A stretch of 64,000 nt of DNA, taken from the IMG/VR virus record IMGVR_UViG_3300008448_008004, positions 29,829 through 93,828 of that record; one strand, 5' to 3'. Shown here one piece after another: positions 46,613-54,910 of this stretch. The stretch comes from a virus. The notes below the pieces were generated by a model. It did not search any database and was not told where the DNA came from. It saw only the letters and a program-made list of their open reading frames with translations. Both the position numbers and the translations under genes were made by a program. The number at the start of each line of letters is the position of its first letter. Position 1 is the first letter of the stretch.

Positions 46613-47812
46613 ATGAAAATATTTGTACAAATCGCGTCTTATCGAGACCCCGAACTTTTACCAACTATTAGAGATTGTATTAATACTGCAAAATACCCAG
46701 AAAATTTAACATTTGGTATTTGTTGGCAACGTGATGAAACGGAGTCAATGGAAGAATTTACAAATGACCCAAGATTTAAAGTTTTAGATTATCATTGGTC
46801 AAAGAGTAAAGGACTTTGTTGGGCTCGTTCTGAAATTCAAAAACTATGGGAAGGTGAAGAATATACCATGCAATTAGATTCACATCACAGGTTCTTACAA
46901 GATTGGGATGTTGAGTTAATTAATATGATGAATCAAACAGGTTCAGAAAAACCAATCATCACAGCATATGCTGGCATGTATAGACCATCTGATAATAAGT
47001 TACTAAATGTCGAACCATACAAAATGGTTGCTTCAAACTTTACGCCAGGTGGAACTATTCTTTTTAGACCCCACACTATTGAAAATTGGCAGAACTTAGA
47101 TAAACCAATTCCCGCAAGATTTGTTAGCGGACATTTCTTTTTTACTATAGGAAAACACTGTGAAGAGTATAAATATGACCCAAATATATACTTTGCTGGT
47201 GATGAAATTAGTTTATCAATTCGTTCATATACATTAGGTTATGATTTATTTCACCCACATAAAACTGTTGTGTGGCATGAATACACAAGAGAAGGTAGAA
47301 CAAAACATTGGACAGATTTCAACGACGAAAATAAAAATAAAGGTGTAGTTGAAAAACCTTGGTGGATAATGGATAATGAATCTAAAAGAAGATTAAGACA
47401 TATGTTACAAGAGGAAGATAACAATATTGACCTTGGTGAGTATGGGTTAGGTGATGTAAGGTCACATAAAGATTATGAACTTTACGCTGGAATTAATTTT
47501 AAAGAAAGAGTTTTACATGAAAACACAATCAAGGGAATTAATCCACCTGTTAATGATGAAACTGAATGGTATTTAAAAACTAAAAATACATACGACTTAG
47601 AACTTGAAATCCCTTATGTTGAAAATTTTAGTTTCATTTATATTGGTATTGAAGATGAGTTAGGTAATGTAATTCATAGACAAGATTTAACATCGTATGT
47701 TTCAAAAATAAATGTAAAAATGGAAAGTTTTAGTAAACCTTATAAATGGGTTTATTGGGTTAATGACATAAACGGAGAATGGGGAAATAGACAAGATATT
47801 TTATTTTTATAA
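46613..47812 (+). CDS. Glycosyltransferase of the GlcNAc-transferase (Skp1 Gnt1-like) family
   Basis: The 399-aa protein starts M-K-I-F-V-Q-I-A-S-Y-R-D-P-E-L, the typical opening of this family (S-Y-R-D-x-E-L ... T-I ... A ... P), followed by F-G-I-C-W-Q-R-D. The segment M-Q-L-D-S-H-H-R-F (Asp89) corresponds to the metal- and nucleotide-sugar-binding motif, and P-A-R-F-V-S-G-H-F-F-F and Y-F-A-G-D-E-I-S-L follow. Known members add GlcNAc to proteins such as Skp1 in Dictyostelium; phage targets are not established. A C-terminal extension beyond about 290 has no clear match. It stands alone among fibre genes rich in Ser, Thr and Pro, so fibre modification is a reasonable inference; host-surface or DNA modification are alternatives. 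Its start codon abuts a perfect hairpin. Confidence 0.8.
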   Translation: MKIFVQIASYRDPELLPTIRDCINTAKYPENLTFGICWQRDETESMEEFTNDPRFKVLDYHWSKSKGLCWARSEIQKLWEGEEYTMQLDSHHRFLQDWDVELINMMNQTGSEKPIITAYAGMYRPSDNKLLNVEPYKMVASNFTPGGTILFRPHTIENWQNLDKPIPARFVSGHFFFTIGKHCEEYKYDPNIYFAGDEISLSIRSYTLGYDLFHPHKTVVWHEYTREGRTKHWTDFNDENKNKGVVEKPWWIMDNESKRRLRHMLQEEDNNIDLGEYGLGDVRSHKDYELYAGINFKERVLHENTIKGINPPVNDETEWYLKTKNTYDLELEIPYVENFSFIYIGIEDELGNVIHRQDLTSYVSKINVKMESFSKPYKWVYWVNDINGEWGNRQDILFL

Positions 47813-47841
47813 AACATCATATAATAAAATAGATTTTTGAT

Positions 47842-47849
47842 TATTTATA
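47842..47849 (+). promoter_or_regulatory. TATTTATA element before the PT-rich fibre gene
   Basis: An exact TATTTATA lies 20 bases before the ATG at 47870, in the 57-base gap after the glycosyltransferase gene. This spacing is compatible with a promoter core and a short leader. Confidence 0.45.
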
Positions 47850-47869
47850 TAATAAAGTTTCACACATAA

Positions 47870-49474
47870 ATGGCTGATGTAATTTTTAGTAGTTGTTGTT
47901 ATAACCTTGTATATAGTGCTACAAGTTTTCCCGTTAGTGCTTCAGTTAATGAGGTATACTCTATTGAAAATGACCCAAATATGCCAAATGGTTGTTATAC
48001 CGTGGTCAGTGGAGTTACGGGCACATCTATAACATTTGGGATATCTGCAATAGGTACATTAGTAACCGGATGCACGCATCCATCATGTTTAGAATGTTGT
48101 TCAAGTACGTTATGTATTAGTGCACCAACAACTTTATATAGTGGATACGGAGGAACTTATATAATACAAGGAGGGTATAATTCTTACCCATATTGGACTG
48201 GAGGAACATCTAGCACTGGATATTTACATTATAACGGAACTTATTGGTGTTTAAGTAGTTCATTAGGTGGTTCTTGTATATTTTTTGGGTCCAATCCAAC
48301 TTTTTCAGTATGTCCTGATTTAGATGAAACGGTAATGACAACAGGTGCTTGTATTCCAACACCAACACCATATGACCCTTGTTCAGTTTTAGATTTTGAT
48401 GTGTTATTGGAGTGTAATATCCCAACCCCAACACCTACACCGACACCTACTCCAACCCCAACACCTACACCGACACCTACTCCAACTGCGAATATATGTA
48501 GTGCTTTTACTGCAAATATCACATATCAGACAGCAACACCAACTCCTACTCCAACACCGACACCAACCCCAACCCCTACACCAACTGTTACACCATCTGC
48601 AGATACCGTGACGTTTATTGTAGATAATGGAAACTTTGTTTGTGCGACGGTTAAAGAATTGGTTGATTGTTATGATGGAACGAAATATTATGTTGCAGGA
48701 CCATTATTATTAACAGGTTCAACAGCAACAACTGTTACAACAACAGGAACAACAATCTATGGTGTAATAAATAATGACATTAGATGTGCTACATATACAC
48801 AAAATGTTAACGGAAGTGCAAACGCATCAATTCAATACATAATTTCAGCATATACAGGATATTGTTCGGTTTCATGTGTTACTCCAACACCAACACCTAC
48901 ACCGACGCCAACACCTACACCGACTCCTACACCGACTCCTACACCTACACCTACATTTGCACCTGGAACTGTGTTTGTATTTACATCTTGTACTTCTAAT
49001 AGTATGATAACACAAACGGCTTATCCACCAACAAATTTAACTATTGGTAATGTGTTAAAAACATTGTCAGGTGATTGTTATAGTTATGTTGGAAATTATG
49101 TTGGATATGTTGCTCCGTCAGGTTATGTGGTTGCAAACGTAAATGAGTTTACAGCAACTACTGCCACGACATACACTGATTGCGTAGATTGTTTAACTGT
49201 GACTGCTGCTACTACAACTTATAACACATGGAGAGGAAGTTTTGGATTCGCCTTGAACTGTCCTGTTTGTCAAATAACTGACTTTGGTAAGAAAAATACT
49301 TTCTATACCTCTAACTTAATAAGTGAAATTGCTACGGATGTTTATGTCTTTAGTGATTCATCATTAACTAAACCAATAACAGAAGATTACTTACAATACG
49401 GAAACTTTATCTATAAAGTTGATGTAAGTGGTAAATTAACACAATTCTGTACTGTAAACGGAAACTGTAAATAA
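47870..49474 (+). CDS. Modular fibre protein with several PT linkers
   Basis: The 534-aa protein is a string of small Cys-containing beta domains joined by Pro-Thr linkers. The N-terminal domain (about 1-160) is Cys-rich (S-S-C-C-Y-N-L-V-Y, C-L-E-C-C-S-S-T-L-C). Short or long PT tracts lie near 162-167, 184-206, 223-244 and 338-363. Between the last two is a domain with F-I-V-D-N-G-N-F-V-C-A-T-V-K. The C-terminal domain (about 364-534) contains N-C-P-V-C-Q-I-T-D-F. It resembles a rod-and-bead surface protein; no enzymatic motif is seen. The gene lies just after the glycosyltransferase and overlaps the next gene by one base. The PT tracts are possible glycosylation sites. Confidence 0.65.
   Translation: MADVIFSSCCYNLVYSATSFPVSASVNEVYSIENDPNMPNGCYTVVSGVTGTSITFGISAIGTLVTGCTHPSCLECCSSTLCISAPTTLYSGYGGTYIIQGGYNSYPYWTGGTSSTGYLHYNGTYWCLSSSLGGSCIFFGSNPTFSVCPDLDETVMTTGACIPTPTPYDPCSVLDFDVLLECNIPTPTPTPTPTPTPTPTPTPTPTANICSAFTANITYQTATPTPTPTPTPTPTPTPTVTPSADTVTFIVDNGNFVCATVKELVDCYDGTKYYVAGPLLLTGSTATTVTTTGTTIYGVINNDIRCATYTQNVNGSANASIQYIISAYTGYCSVSCVTPTPTPTPTPTPTPTPTPTPTPTPTFAPGTVFVFTSCTSNSMITQTAYPPTNLTIGNVLKTLSGDCYSYVGNYVGYVAPSGYVVANVNEFTATTATTYTDCVDCLTVTAATTTYNTWRGSFGFALNCPVCQITDFGKKNTFYTSNLISEIATDVYVFSDSSLTKPITEDYLQYGNFIYKVDVSGKLTQFCTVNGNCK
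48422..48481 (+). repeat. Perfect 30-base tandem duplication in a PT tract
   Basis: Two identical 30-base units (48422-48451 and 48452-48481), each made of CCAACC/CCAACA/CCTACA/CCGACA/CCTACT hexamers, encode Thr-Pro repeats. Perfect identity at synonymous positions indicates recent duplication. Confidence 0.9.
48535..48590 (+). repeat. PT-repeat linker tract
   Basis: A second hexamer-based Thr-Pro tract in the 534-aa fibre protein, with the same word set as the tract at 48422 but a different order. Confidence 0.85.
48881..48957 (+). repeat. PT-repeat linker tract
   Basis: The longest Thr-Pro tract of this gene, made of CCAACA/CCTACA/CCGACG/CCGACT hexamers. It precedes the C-terminal domain. 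Confidence 0.9.
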
Positions 49475-50412
49475 TGGCTATAAATGTAACCGTAAGTTCA
49501 ATAGTATCAGGAACATCACCATATAATGTGTGGGTTTGTGATAGTTGTGGTGTTGGGGGAACTTCTCAATATATAGATACGTTTTCTACAAGTGCATATA
49601 CATTTACATTACCTACAATATATGAAAGTTATACAACATATTATGTAAAAGTTATTGATGCCAATGGATGTAGTTATTGTGTTTCACCTGATTTAGTTGG
49701 ATGTAATATTTTTGTTGGTTATTGGGATGGAAACAGTTATTACAAATATAATGTTATTAGTGATACCTCAGAAGGACCATTATCATTAGTAATTACCCCA
49801 TCAGGAGACAACAGTCCGATGGCAAATACCGAAGATAAAATGTGGTTCTTATCATCCACTGGAGTTACAGAATTAGATATAACAATAGACCCTTTCTCAA
49901 ACACATATAATAGAGAAATTGCAATTAATTTAGATGATAATAAAGAAATTTTTGCTATTGATAACAATAACTTATTAGTCTTGGCGACAAATACGGGAAC
50001 ATCAACTACTCATATTTATAATGCTGTAATTACAGGGACAACTGCATCCACAACAAATCTTCTTGAAATTGTTGGTTCTCTATCGGGTAGTCCTGGTATC
50101 AGAGACATGAAACTTTCAACAGAAAATAAAGTAATTGTTATTGGTACAAATACAGGTTCAACTTATTTACAACAATATGATTACGTTTCAGGAGGAACTT
50201 TAGAAGTTGAAATAAATTTATCAGGAATAACTAATGTTGGTTCATTTGTTGAATCAAACGACCAATTTTATATATTGAATAATTCAAATGAAGTCTATCA
50301 AATTAATTTGACGGCACCATATTTAATAACGTTTGAAAAAACATCAACAACACCTATTGGTTTTGGAAGAACATCCCAAAGATATGGTTGTATAACACAA
50401 AAATTCACATAA
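49474..50412 (+). CDS. Fibre protein: 'Y-V-C-D'-type domain fused to propeller-like repeats
   Basis: The first 80 residues of this 312-aa protein (S-I-V-S-G-T-S-P-Y-N-V-W-V-C-D-S-C, then Y-V-K-V-I-D-A-N-G-C) are a third copy of the domain seen alone at 43669 and 43957. The rest has repeated beta strands of the form K-M-W-F-L-S-S-T-G-V-T-E-L, N-N-L-L-V-L-A-T-N-T-G, K-V-I-V-I-G-T-N-T-G-S and D-Q-F-Y-I-L-N-N-S-N-E-V, about 45 residues apart, which suggests a small beta-propeller. Propellers on fibres often bind glycans or proteins, but no binding residues can be named. It starts in the stop codon of the previous gene. Confidence 0.6.
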   Translation: MAINVTVSSIVSGTSPYNVWVCDSCGVGGTSQYIDTFSTSAYTFTLPTIYESYTTYYVKVIDANGCSYCVSPDLVGCNIFVGYWDGNSYYKYNVISDTSEGPLSLVITPSGDNSPMANTEDKMWFLSSTGVTELDITIDPFSNTYNREIAINLDDNKEIFAIDNNNLLVLATNTGTSTTHIYNAVITGTTASTTNLLEIVGSLSGSPGIRDMKLSTENKVIVIGTNTGSTYLQQYDYVSGGTLEVEINLSGITNVGSFVESNDQFYILNNSNEVYQINLTAPYLITFEKTSTTPIGFGRTSQRYGCITQKFT

Positions 50413-50413
50413 A

Positions 50414-52012
50414 ATGGGTCAATTAAGTGGTAATAGTTGTAATATAATAACTCTCTTCCCTTTGGGTGTTGAGTGTAATGTTATTAATAGTTCCACACCT
50501 CAAACAACTAATGGTTTAATTTCTCTTTATATAACAGGAGGGACTGCACCTTATAATGTGATATGGAATGGAGGTCAACAAGGTAGTTTATTAACAAATC
50601 TTGGACCTGGTGAGTATACCGCAACGGTAGTTGATTACTATGGTGACTTTACAGGAACAACAACTTGTACTGTCGATTATGATAGTTTCTATTTGGAGAA
50701 ATTTGAAGATTGTTCTAATTCAGGTAGTTTTGTTTATTATTTGGCAGACTTATATAATCCGTTTAGTGCATCTTCAGTATACAGATTGACAACTCAAACA
50801 GGATGTTGGACAAGTAGTGGAACTACATTACATACAGGTCAAACTTATTATGACTTTTTTGCCGTTTCATCTGCTGGACCATATACGGGTTGCAGCCAAT
50901 GTTTACCTCCGGTTACACCGCCACCTGTAATACCGAGTGGATTATGTTTAACACAAACTGTAAACTCAGTACCGACTTTAATTAATTTCTATTCTGCGGG
51001 AACAATGAATGGTATGATGTCGTGGACAAGTGTAACACCAAGTTACAAAATATACTATAGTTCAGGAACAACAAAATGGTTATTAAGTGGATGGACGAAC
51101 GGTTCCGTTTTCAAACAATCACCAACATCACCACCAACAGGAAATTGGACAGTAACAGGTCCTAGTGCATTTACAACATCAATAACGGTGTTGTCGGGTA
51201 ATTGTTCTTCCGCACTATTGAAAGTTAAAGTAAATTCAACAAATCCAATATGTGCAAATCAAACAAATGGGTCTATGGTTTTAACTGGTAGTGGAGGTGT
51301 CCCTTCATATACTTACTCGTTAAATGGGGTAAATTACCAAGCATCAAACATATTTTCAAGTCTAGGTGTAGGGACATACACTGTTTATATCAAAGATTCT
51401 GTAGGTAATGTTTACTCAACAACTACCACACTGACACCTCAACAAAGTGTACAAAATTATGTGGTAAGTTTGAATTTAAATGAACAAACACCACAGTCTT
51501 ATGGTAATGCAACAAGTAAGACAACAAATTGGTCTATAGGGGTTTCACCGGCACTTCCAACAGGAGTTACAGTCAATATGACACTAACATTCAATATAAA
51601 CTATACTGCAAGTACTAATACCGCTTCTGTGGTTCCTACAATAACAAATTCAATAACGGCTATAACATCACCAAATACAGTTATAACACCAATTAGTTCA
51701 AGTTCAGTGACAGGAACAAGTAGTGCAAGACCAAGTTGTTCAGGTGGATTTATTAACACAAGTGCATCATCTCAAACTTATACTGTTCAATTAACAAATA
51801 ACGGAGTTGCGTCAGGAACAATAGTTCAATATGTGAATACACCATGTGTTGCCACTGGTTGTCCATTAAATGGATTTATAGTTGATAGTGTTTCAATACA
51901 GAATATTTCTATTACACCATCTTTATGTAGAAGTATTAATAAAAACATTACACCACAAAAAACACAACTTAATAAAACAGGAACAATTTGTCCAGCATCA
52001 CCATCATTATGA
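50414..52012 (+). CDS. Fibre/adhesin-like protein with SprB-type repeats
   Basis: The 532-aa product has an N-terminal SprB-like unit (about 35-75: L-Y-I-T-G-G-T-A-P-Y-N-V-I-W-N-G-G and G-P-G-E-Y-T-A-T-V-V-D) and a second one near 288-340 (G-G-V-P-S-Y-T-Y-S-L-N-G and G-V-G-T-Y-T-V-Y-I-K-D). A Pro-rich linker (C-L-P-P-V-T-P-P-P-V-I-P) lies between them near 170. The last 170 residues are Thr/Ser-rich beta strands, ending in a short basic tail (N-K-N-I-T-P-Q-K-T-Q). It follows the propeller-like gene by one base. It is the second adhesin-like protein of the cluster and a likely receptor-binding candidate. Confidence 0.6.
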   Translation: MGQLSGNSCNIITLFPLGVECNVINSSTPQTTNGLISLYITGGTAPYNVIWNGGQQGSLLTNLGPGEYTATVVDYYGDFTGTTTCTVDYDSFYLEKFEDCSNSGSFVYYLADLYNPFSASSVYRLTTQTGCWTSSGTTLHTGQTYYDFFAVSSAGPYTGCSQCLPPVTPPPVIPSGLCLTQTVNSVPTLINFYSAGTMNGMMSWTSVTPSYKIYYSSGTTKWLLSGWTNGSVFKQSPTSPPTGNWTVTGPSAFTTSITVLSGNCSSALLKVKVNSTNPICANQTNGSMVLTGSGGVPSYTYSLNGVNYQASNIFSSLGVGTYTVYIKDSVGNVYSTTTTLTPQQSVQNYVVSLNLNEQTPQSYGNATSKTTNWSIGVSPALPTGVTVNMTLTFNINYTASTNTASVVPTITNSITAITSPNTVITPISSSSVTGTSSARPSCSGGFINTSASSQTYTVQLTNNGVASGTIVQYVNTPCVATGCPLNGFIVDSVSIQNISITPSLCRSINKNITPQKTQLNKTGTICPASPSL

Positions 52013-52030
52013 TAAAAAAATAAAAAACGA

Positions 52031-52038
52031 TATTTATA
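52031..52038 (+). promoter_or_regulatory. TATTTATA element before the 735-aa gene
   Basis: An exact TATTTATA lies only 4 bases before the ATG at 52043. If it were a -10 type promoter core the transcript would begin inside the gene, so this copy argues for another role or for a later start. Confidence 0.3.
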
Positions 52039-52042
52039 AAAT

Positions 52043-54250
52043 ATGTCATACATAATTAAAGATACCGCAGCGTTAATTAACACACTTGTTACCGATGCAG
52101 GAAGAAAAAAGATATCACAAGGTAAATTTGATATATCATACTTCCAAGTTGGTGATAGTGAAGCTTGTTATAATTGTATAAACAATTTAGACCCGGTTAA
52201 TTTAAATGTGTTAATGCCACAATATAACACACAAAATTTAGCGCCAGTCCCACAAAAAAATAGAATGGAAATTAAATATCCAATCTATTTGGACTCAACA
52301 TCGGGTAGTACATATGGAGTCCCATTTGATGCTTCATATATTGATAGTGTTTATAATAGTGCGGCACCAAGAGGATTTTTTAATCCAAGTACAGGAACAC
52401 CTTACACTTATAGTGCTTACACAACTTCAGCATATACAATCAATCCTAACTTTATTGCACAAAATAGTGGTATTACTTCAGGAACGACTTTAACAATATC
52501 GGGGACATCATTAGCTCCTTCAGTATCAGGAACAGTAACACCTGGTATGTTTATGACATTATTTACAAATGGTCAGATTTCCCCCGTTCAAAATGCGGGA
52601 CCTCTATTCACTTATTTAGTAGTTGGTGTCACTGGTGATACTTCTACGGGAGGAACAGTTACAATACAAGTAGATAGACAATTACCTAACTTAGGAACAA
52701 TGGGACTTACAGGAACATCCCAAACTTTATTTTATCCAAGTGGTATGACTGTAATATATGATACAACAACACCTGAACCATATTGGGAAAATGATGTAAT
52801 TAATTTTGAAACAAACTGTGATGTTTCTGCAAGAAACGTAAATATTTGGAATATGAATATTCCGTGGACTGAATCGCCGGCAGGGGTATTCAGTAATACA
52901 AACCAAGATTATAATTTTTATAAATCAACAGGATATACCGGTTCAAAAGAATATTTTGGATATAACTCAAACACCGGTCAAGTAGACACCGACTCAACAT
53001 ATTATTATAATTCATTTGCTGATAAAATAATTCTTTCACCATCAGACCAAAAATCAATCGCGATTGTTCACTATACAAACCAAGCTATCGATAATTTTTA
53101 TGGAGAAAAATTTGCACAAGAAGAATACGACCCAAATAACCCTGGCGGGACAGGTCAAGCAAGAAATTTAAGAATTAGTATTCCTTGGTTAATGTGGCAT
53201 AAAAATTCAGGAGCAACTGTAGGTCAAGAATTTTATACAGACCCATCAGGATTTACAAGTCTTAATTTATTTGAACCACATTATATTGAATCTAAAAAAG
53301 ACCCTAATTTTAATGACCCCGGTTTAAGATATTATCACTTATGGGATACTAACCCTAATACTAATGGTTATCCTAATAGAGTAGGTAAAGTATTCCCTGA
53401 CTACAAAATGATTATATTTGATGATGATGAAATTGTTGCGGCACTTAATTACAAATCAAATAGGTCTTGGACATTACCAGCACCTAAATTAGGATTGGTA
53501 ACTCCAAATACATTTAGTGGGGTTTTAGGTGGAACAAGTGGTTTATTAACGGGAAGTTCTGAAACTTTATTTTTAACGTATATCTTTGAAAATACAGGAT
53601 TTACAAATTCTTTACATTGTAATTATTACACAACAATTACAGGAAATGACCAAAGTCTATTACCAGGTGCTTCAGACATTATTATAAGATTCGGTAATGA
53701 GTTTCCATTCTTAAGAAACACATATACATCACCAAGTGGATTTACTGCAAATCGTATAAAGTTAATTGCACAAAAAGTTTCAAGTGGGACCACAAGACCT
53801 ACAGCATCCGCTTGGAAAGAAATCGATGTAACATCACAAATTTCAGCAACAACGATTGGTGGTTACATGACACAATCAGGAATGACGGGAACAACATTAC
53901 AATTAACTAAAAATATGTATGATACAGCATCAACATATAGGTTAGATAATTATATCAATTTACCTGCACTTAATGATTCAGGATTAACTTTGAATTTTGG
54001 TGGAGAATACTTCTTTTTTGGTAATATTCAAACAGATATTCAAGCAACAATATACGTAATGAACTTTTTATGTAATTTAGGTCAAACACAATTCTTTGAT
54101 TCATCTAACCCGACTTGGACTGGGTCCAACCCATATGTAACCGAAGTTGGACTTTACAATGCAGATAAAGAACTTATGGTTATATCGAAGATACAATCAC
54201 CTGAAAAACGACAAGGTATTCAACAGTATCCGATTAAGTTAGATTTTTAA
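52043..54250 (+). CDS. Tail fibre/collar-like structural protein
   Basis: The 735-aa protein opens D-T-A-A-L-I-N-T-L-V-T-D-A-G-R-K-K-I-S-Q-G and then S-Y-F-Q-V-G-D-S-E-A. This 'T-x-A-G-R-x-x-I-x-x-G ... F-x-x-G-D' pattern is like the N-terminal domain of phage tail-collar and long-fibre proteins. The middle part has W-L-M-W-H-K-N-S-G and Y-K-M-I-I-F-D-D-D-E-I-V-A-A-L-N-Y, and the end has E-V-G-L-Y-N-A-D-K-E-L-M-V-I-S-K-I, a segment also typical of collar-fibre folds. No PT or collagen tract is present, in contrast to its neighbours. It is the last gene of the structural block. Attachment of fibres to the baseplate is a reasonable inference. Confidence 0.55.
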   Translation: MSYIIKDTAALINTLVTDAGRKKISQGKFDISYFQVGDSEACYNCINNLDPVNLNVLMPQYNTQNLAPVPQKNRMEIKYPIYLDSTSGSTYGVPFDASYIDSVYNSAAPRGFFNPSTGTPYTYSAYTTSAYTINPNFIAQNSGITSGTTLTISGTSLAPSVSGTVTPGMFMTLFTNGQISPVQNAGPLFTYLVVGVTGDTSTGGTVTIQVDRQLPNLGTMGLTGTSQTLFYPSGMTVIYDTTTPEPYWENDVINFETNCDVSARNVNIWNMNIPWTESPAGVFSNTNQDYNFYKSTGYTGSKEYFGYNSNTGQVDTDSTYYYNSFADKIILSPSDQKSIAIVHYTNQAIDNFYGEKFAQEEYDPNNPGGTGQARNLRISIPWLMWHKNSGATVGQEFYTDPSGFTSLNLFEPHYIESKKDPNFNDPGLRYYHLWDTNPNTNGYPNRVGKVFPDYKMIIFDDDEIVAALNYKSNRSWTLPAPKLGLVTPNTFSGVLGGTSGLLTGSSETLFLTYIFENTGFTNSLHCNYYTTITGNDQSLLPGASDIIIRFGNEFPFLRNTYTSPSGFTANRIKLIAQKVSSGTTRPTASAWKEIDVTSQISATTIGGYMTQSGMTGTTLQLTKNMYDTASTYRLDNYINLPALNDSGLTLNFGGEYFFFGNIQTDIQATIYVMNFLCNLGQTQFFDSSNPTWTGSNPYVTEVGLYNADKELMVISKIQSPEKRQGIQQYPIKLDF

Positions 54251-54256
54251 TCTTTT

Positions 54257-54862
54257 ATGAGCGAAAAACATGATTTGAAGAACTCACCGAAAGTTCTTGG
54301 TTTAGACATTTCCACAAAAACCATTGGGTGGAGTTTATTTGACATTCAAACACAAGAGTTGTTAGAATTAACACATTTCTCACCGGTAATAAAACCAAAA
54401 CCTGAAGATAAAATTGAAGAGTTACTTATGAAGGTAATTGGTTTTGAAGAAAAATTACGAGGGTATCAAAATTTAGGGATTGCTAAAGTTGTAATTGAAG
54501 AACCATTATTAAATTCTAATAATGTTTGGACGGTTGGAACACTATTAAGATACAATTCAATGATTACAAAATCTATTTATGATATTTTAGGAATAGTTCC
54601 AAACTTTATATCGACATATAACTCAAGAAAATATGCTTGGCCAGATTTAATTCAAAAAAATGATAAGGATAAGTATGTTTTATTTGGTGGATTACCAAAA
54701 GACATTGATAAAAAAGAAATCATTTGGAAACACGTATCTAAAAAAGAGCCACAAATTACTTGGCACTATACTAAAAACAATACTTTGAAAAAAGAATGTT
54801 TTGATATGGCTGACTCATATACTTGTGTTCTTGGTTATATGAAAGAACAAAAAATTTGGTAA
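54257..54862 (+). CDS. RuvC-like Holliday junction resolvase
   Basis: The 201-aa protein has an RNase H-like fold with RuvC-type acidic residues. Motif I is V-L-G-L-D-I-S-T-K-T-I-G-W-S-L-F-D (Asp near residue 17), motif II is K-V-V-I-E-E-P, and motif III is in C-F-D-M-A-D-S-Y-T-C-V-L-G-Y. The spacing and length fit RuvC-like nucleases of phages. T4 uses an unrelated resolvase, gp49 (endonuclease VII), so this would replace it for removing branches before packaging; that role is inference. The gene follows the structural block by six bases and is followed by a 48-base gap. Confidence 0.75.
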   Translation: MSEKHDLKNSPKVLGLDISTKTIGWSLFDIQTQELLELTHFSPVIKPKPEDKIEELLMKVIGFEEKLRGYQNLGIAKVVIEEPLLNSNNVWTVGTLLRYNSMITKSIYDILGIVPNFISTYNSRKYAWPDLIQKNDKDKYVLFGGLPKDIDKKEIIWKHVSKKEPQITWHYTKNNTLKKECFDMADSYTCVLGYMKEQKIW

Positions 54863-54887
54863 TCCCCCCTTTTTTAATTTTACAGTA

Positions 54888-54895
54888 TATTTATA
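54888..54895 (+). promoter_or_regulatory. TATTTATA element before the 230-aa gene
   Basis: An exact TATTTATA lies 15 bases before the ATG at 54911, in the 48-base gap after the resolvase gene. Confidence 0.45.
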
Positions 54896-54910
54896 TATAA
54901 AATTATCAAT

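Noticed and set aside
48241-48522. Minus-strand frame with a Gly-Val repeat over the PT tract
   Set aside because: It is the reverse-complement reading of the CCAACA/CCTACA hexamers and has no independent support.
48422-48957. Regular repeats considered as a CRISPR-like or other non-coding array
   Set aside because: The units are hexamers in frame with Thr-Pro codons and there are no spacers; they are protein linkers.
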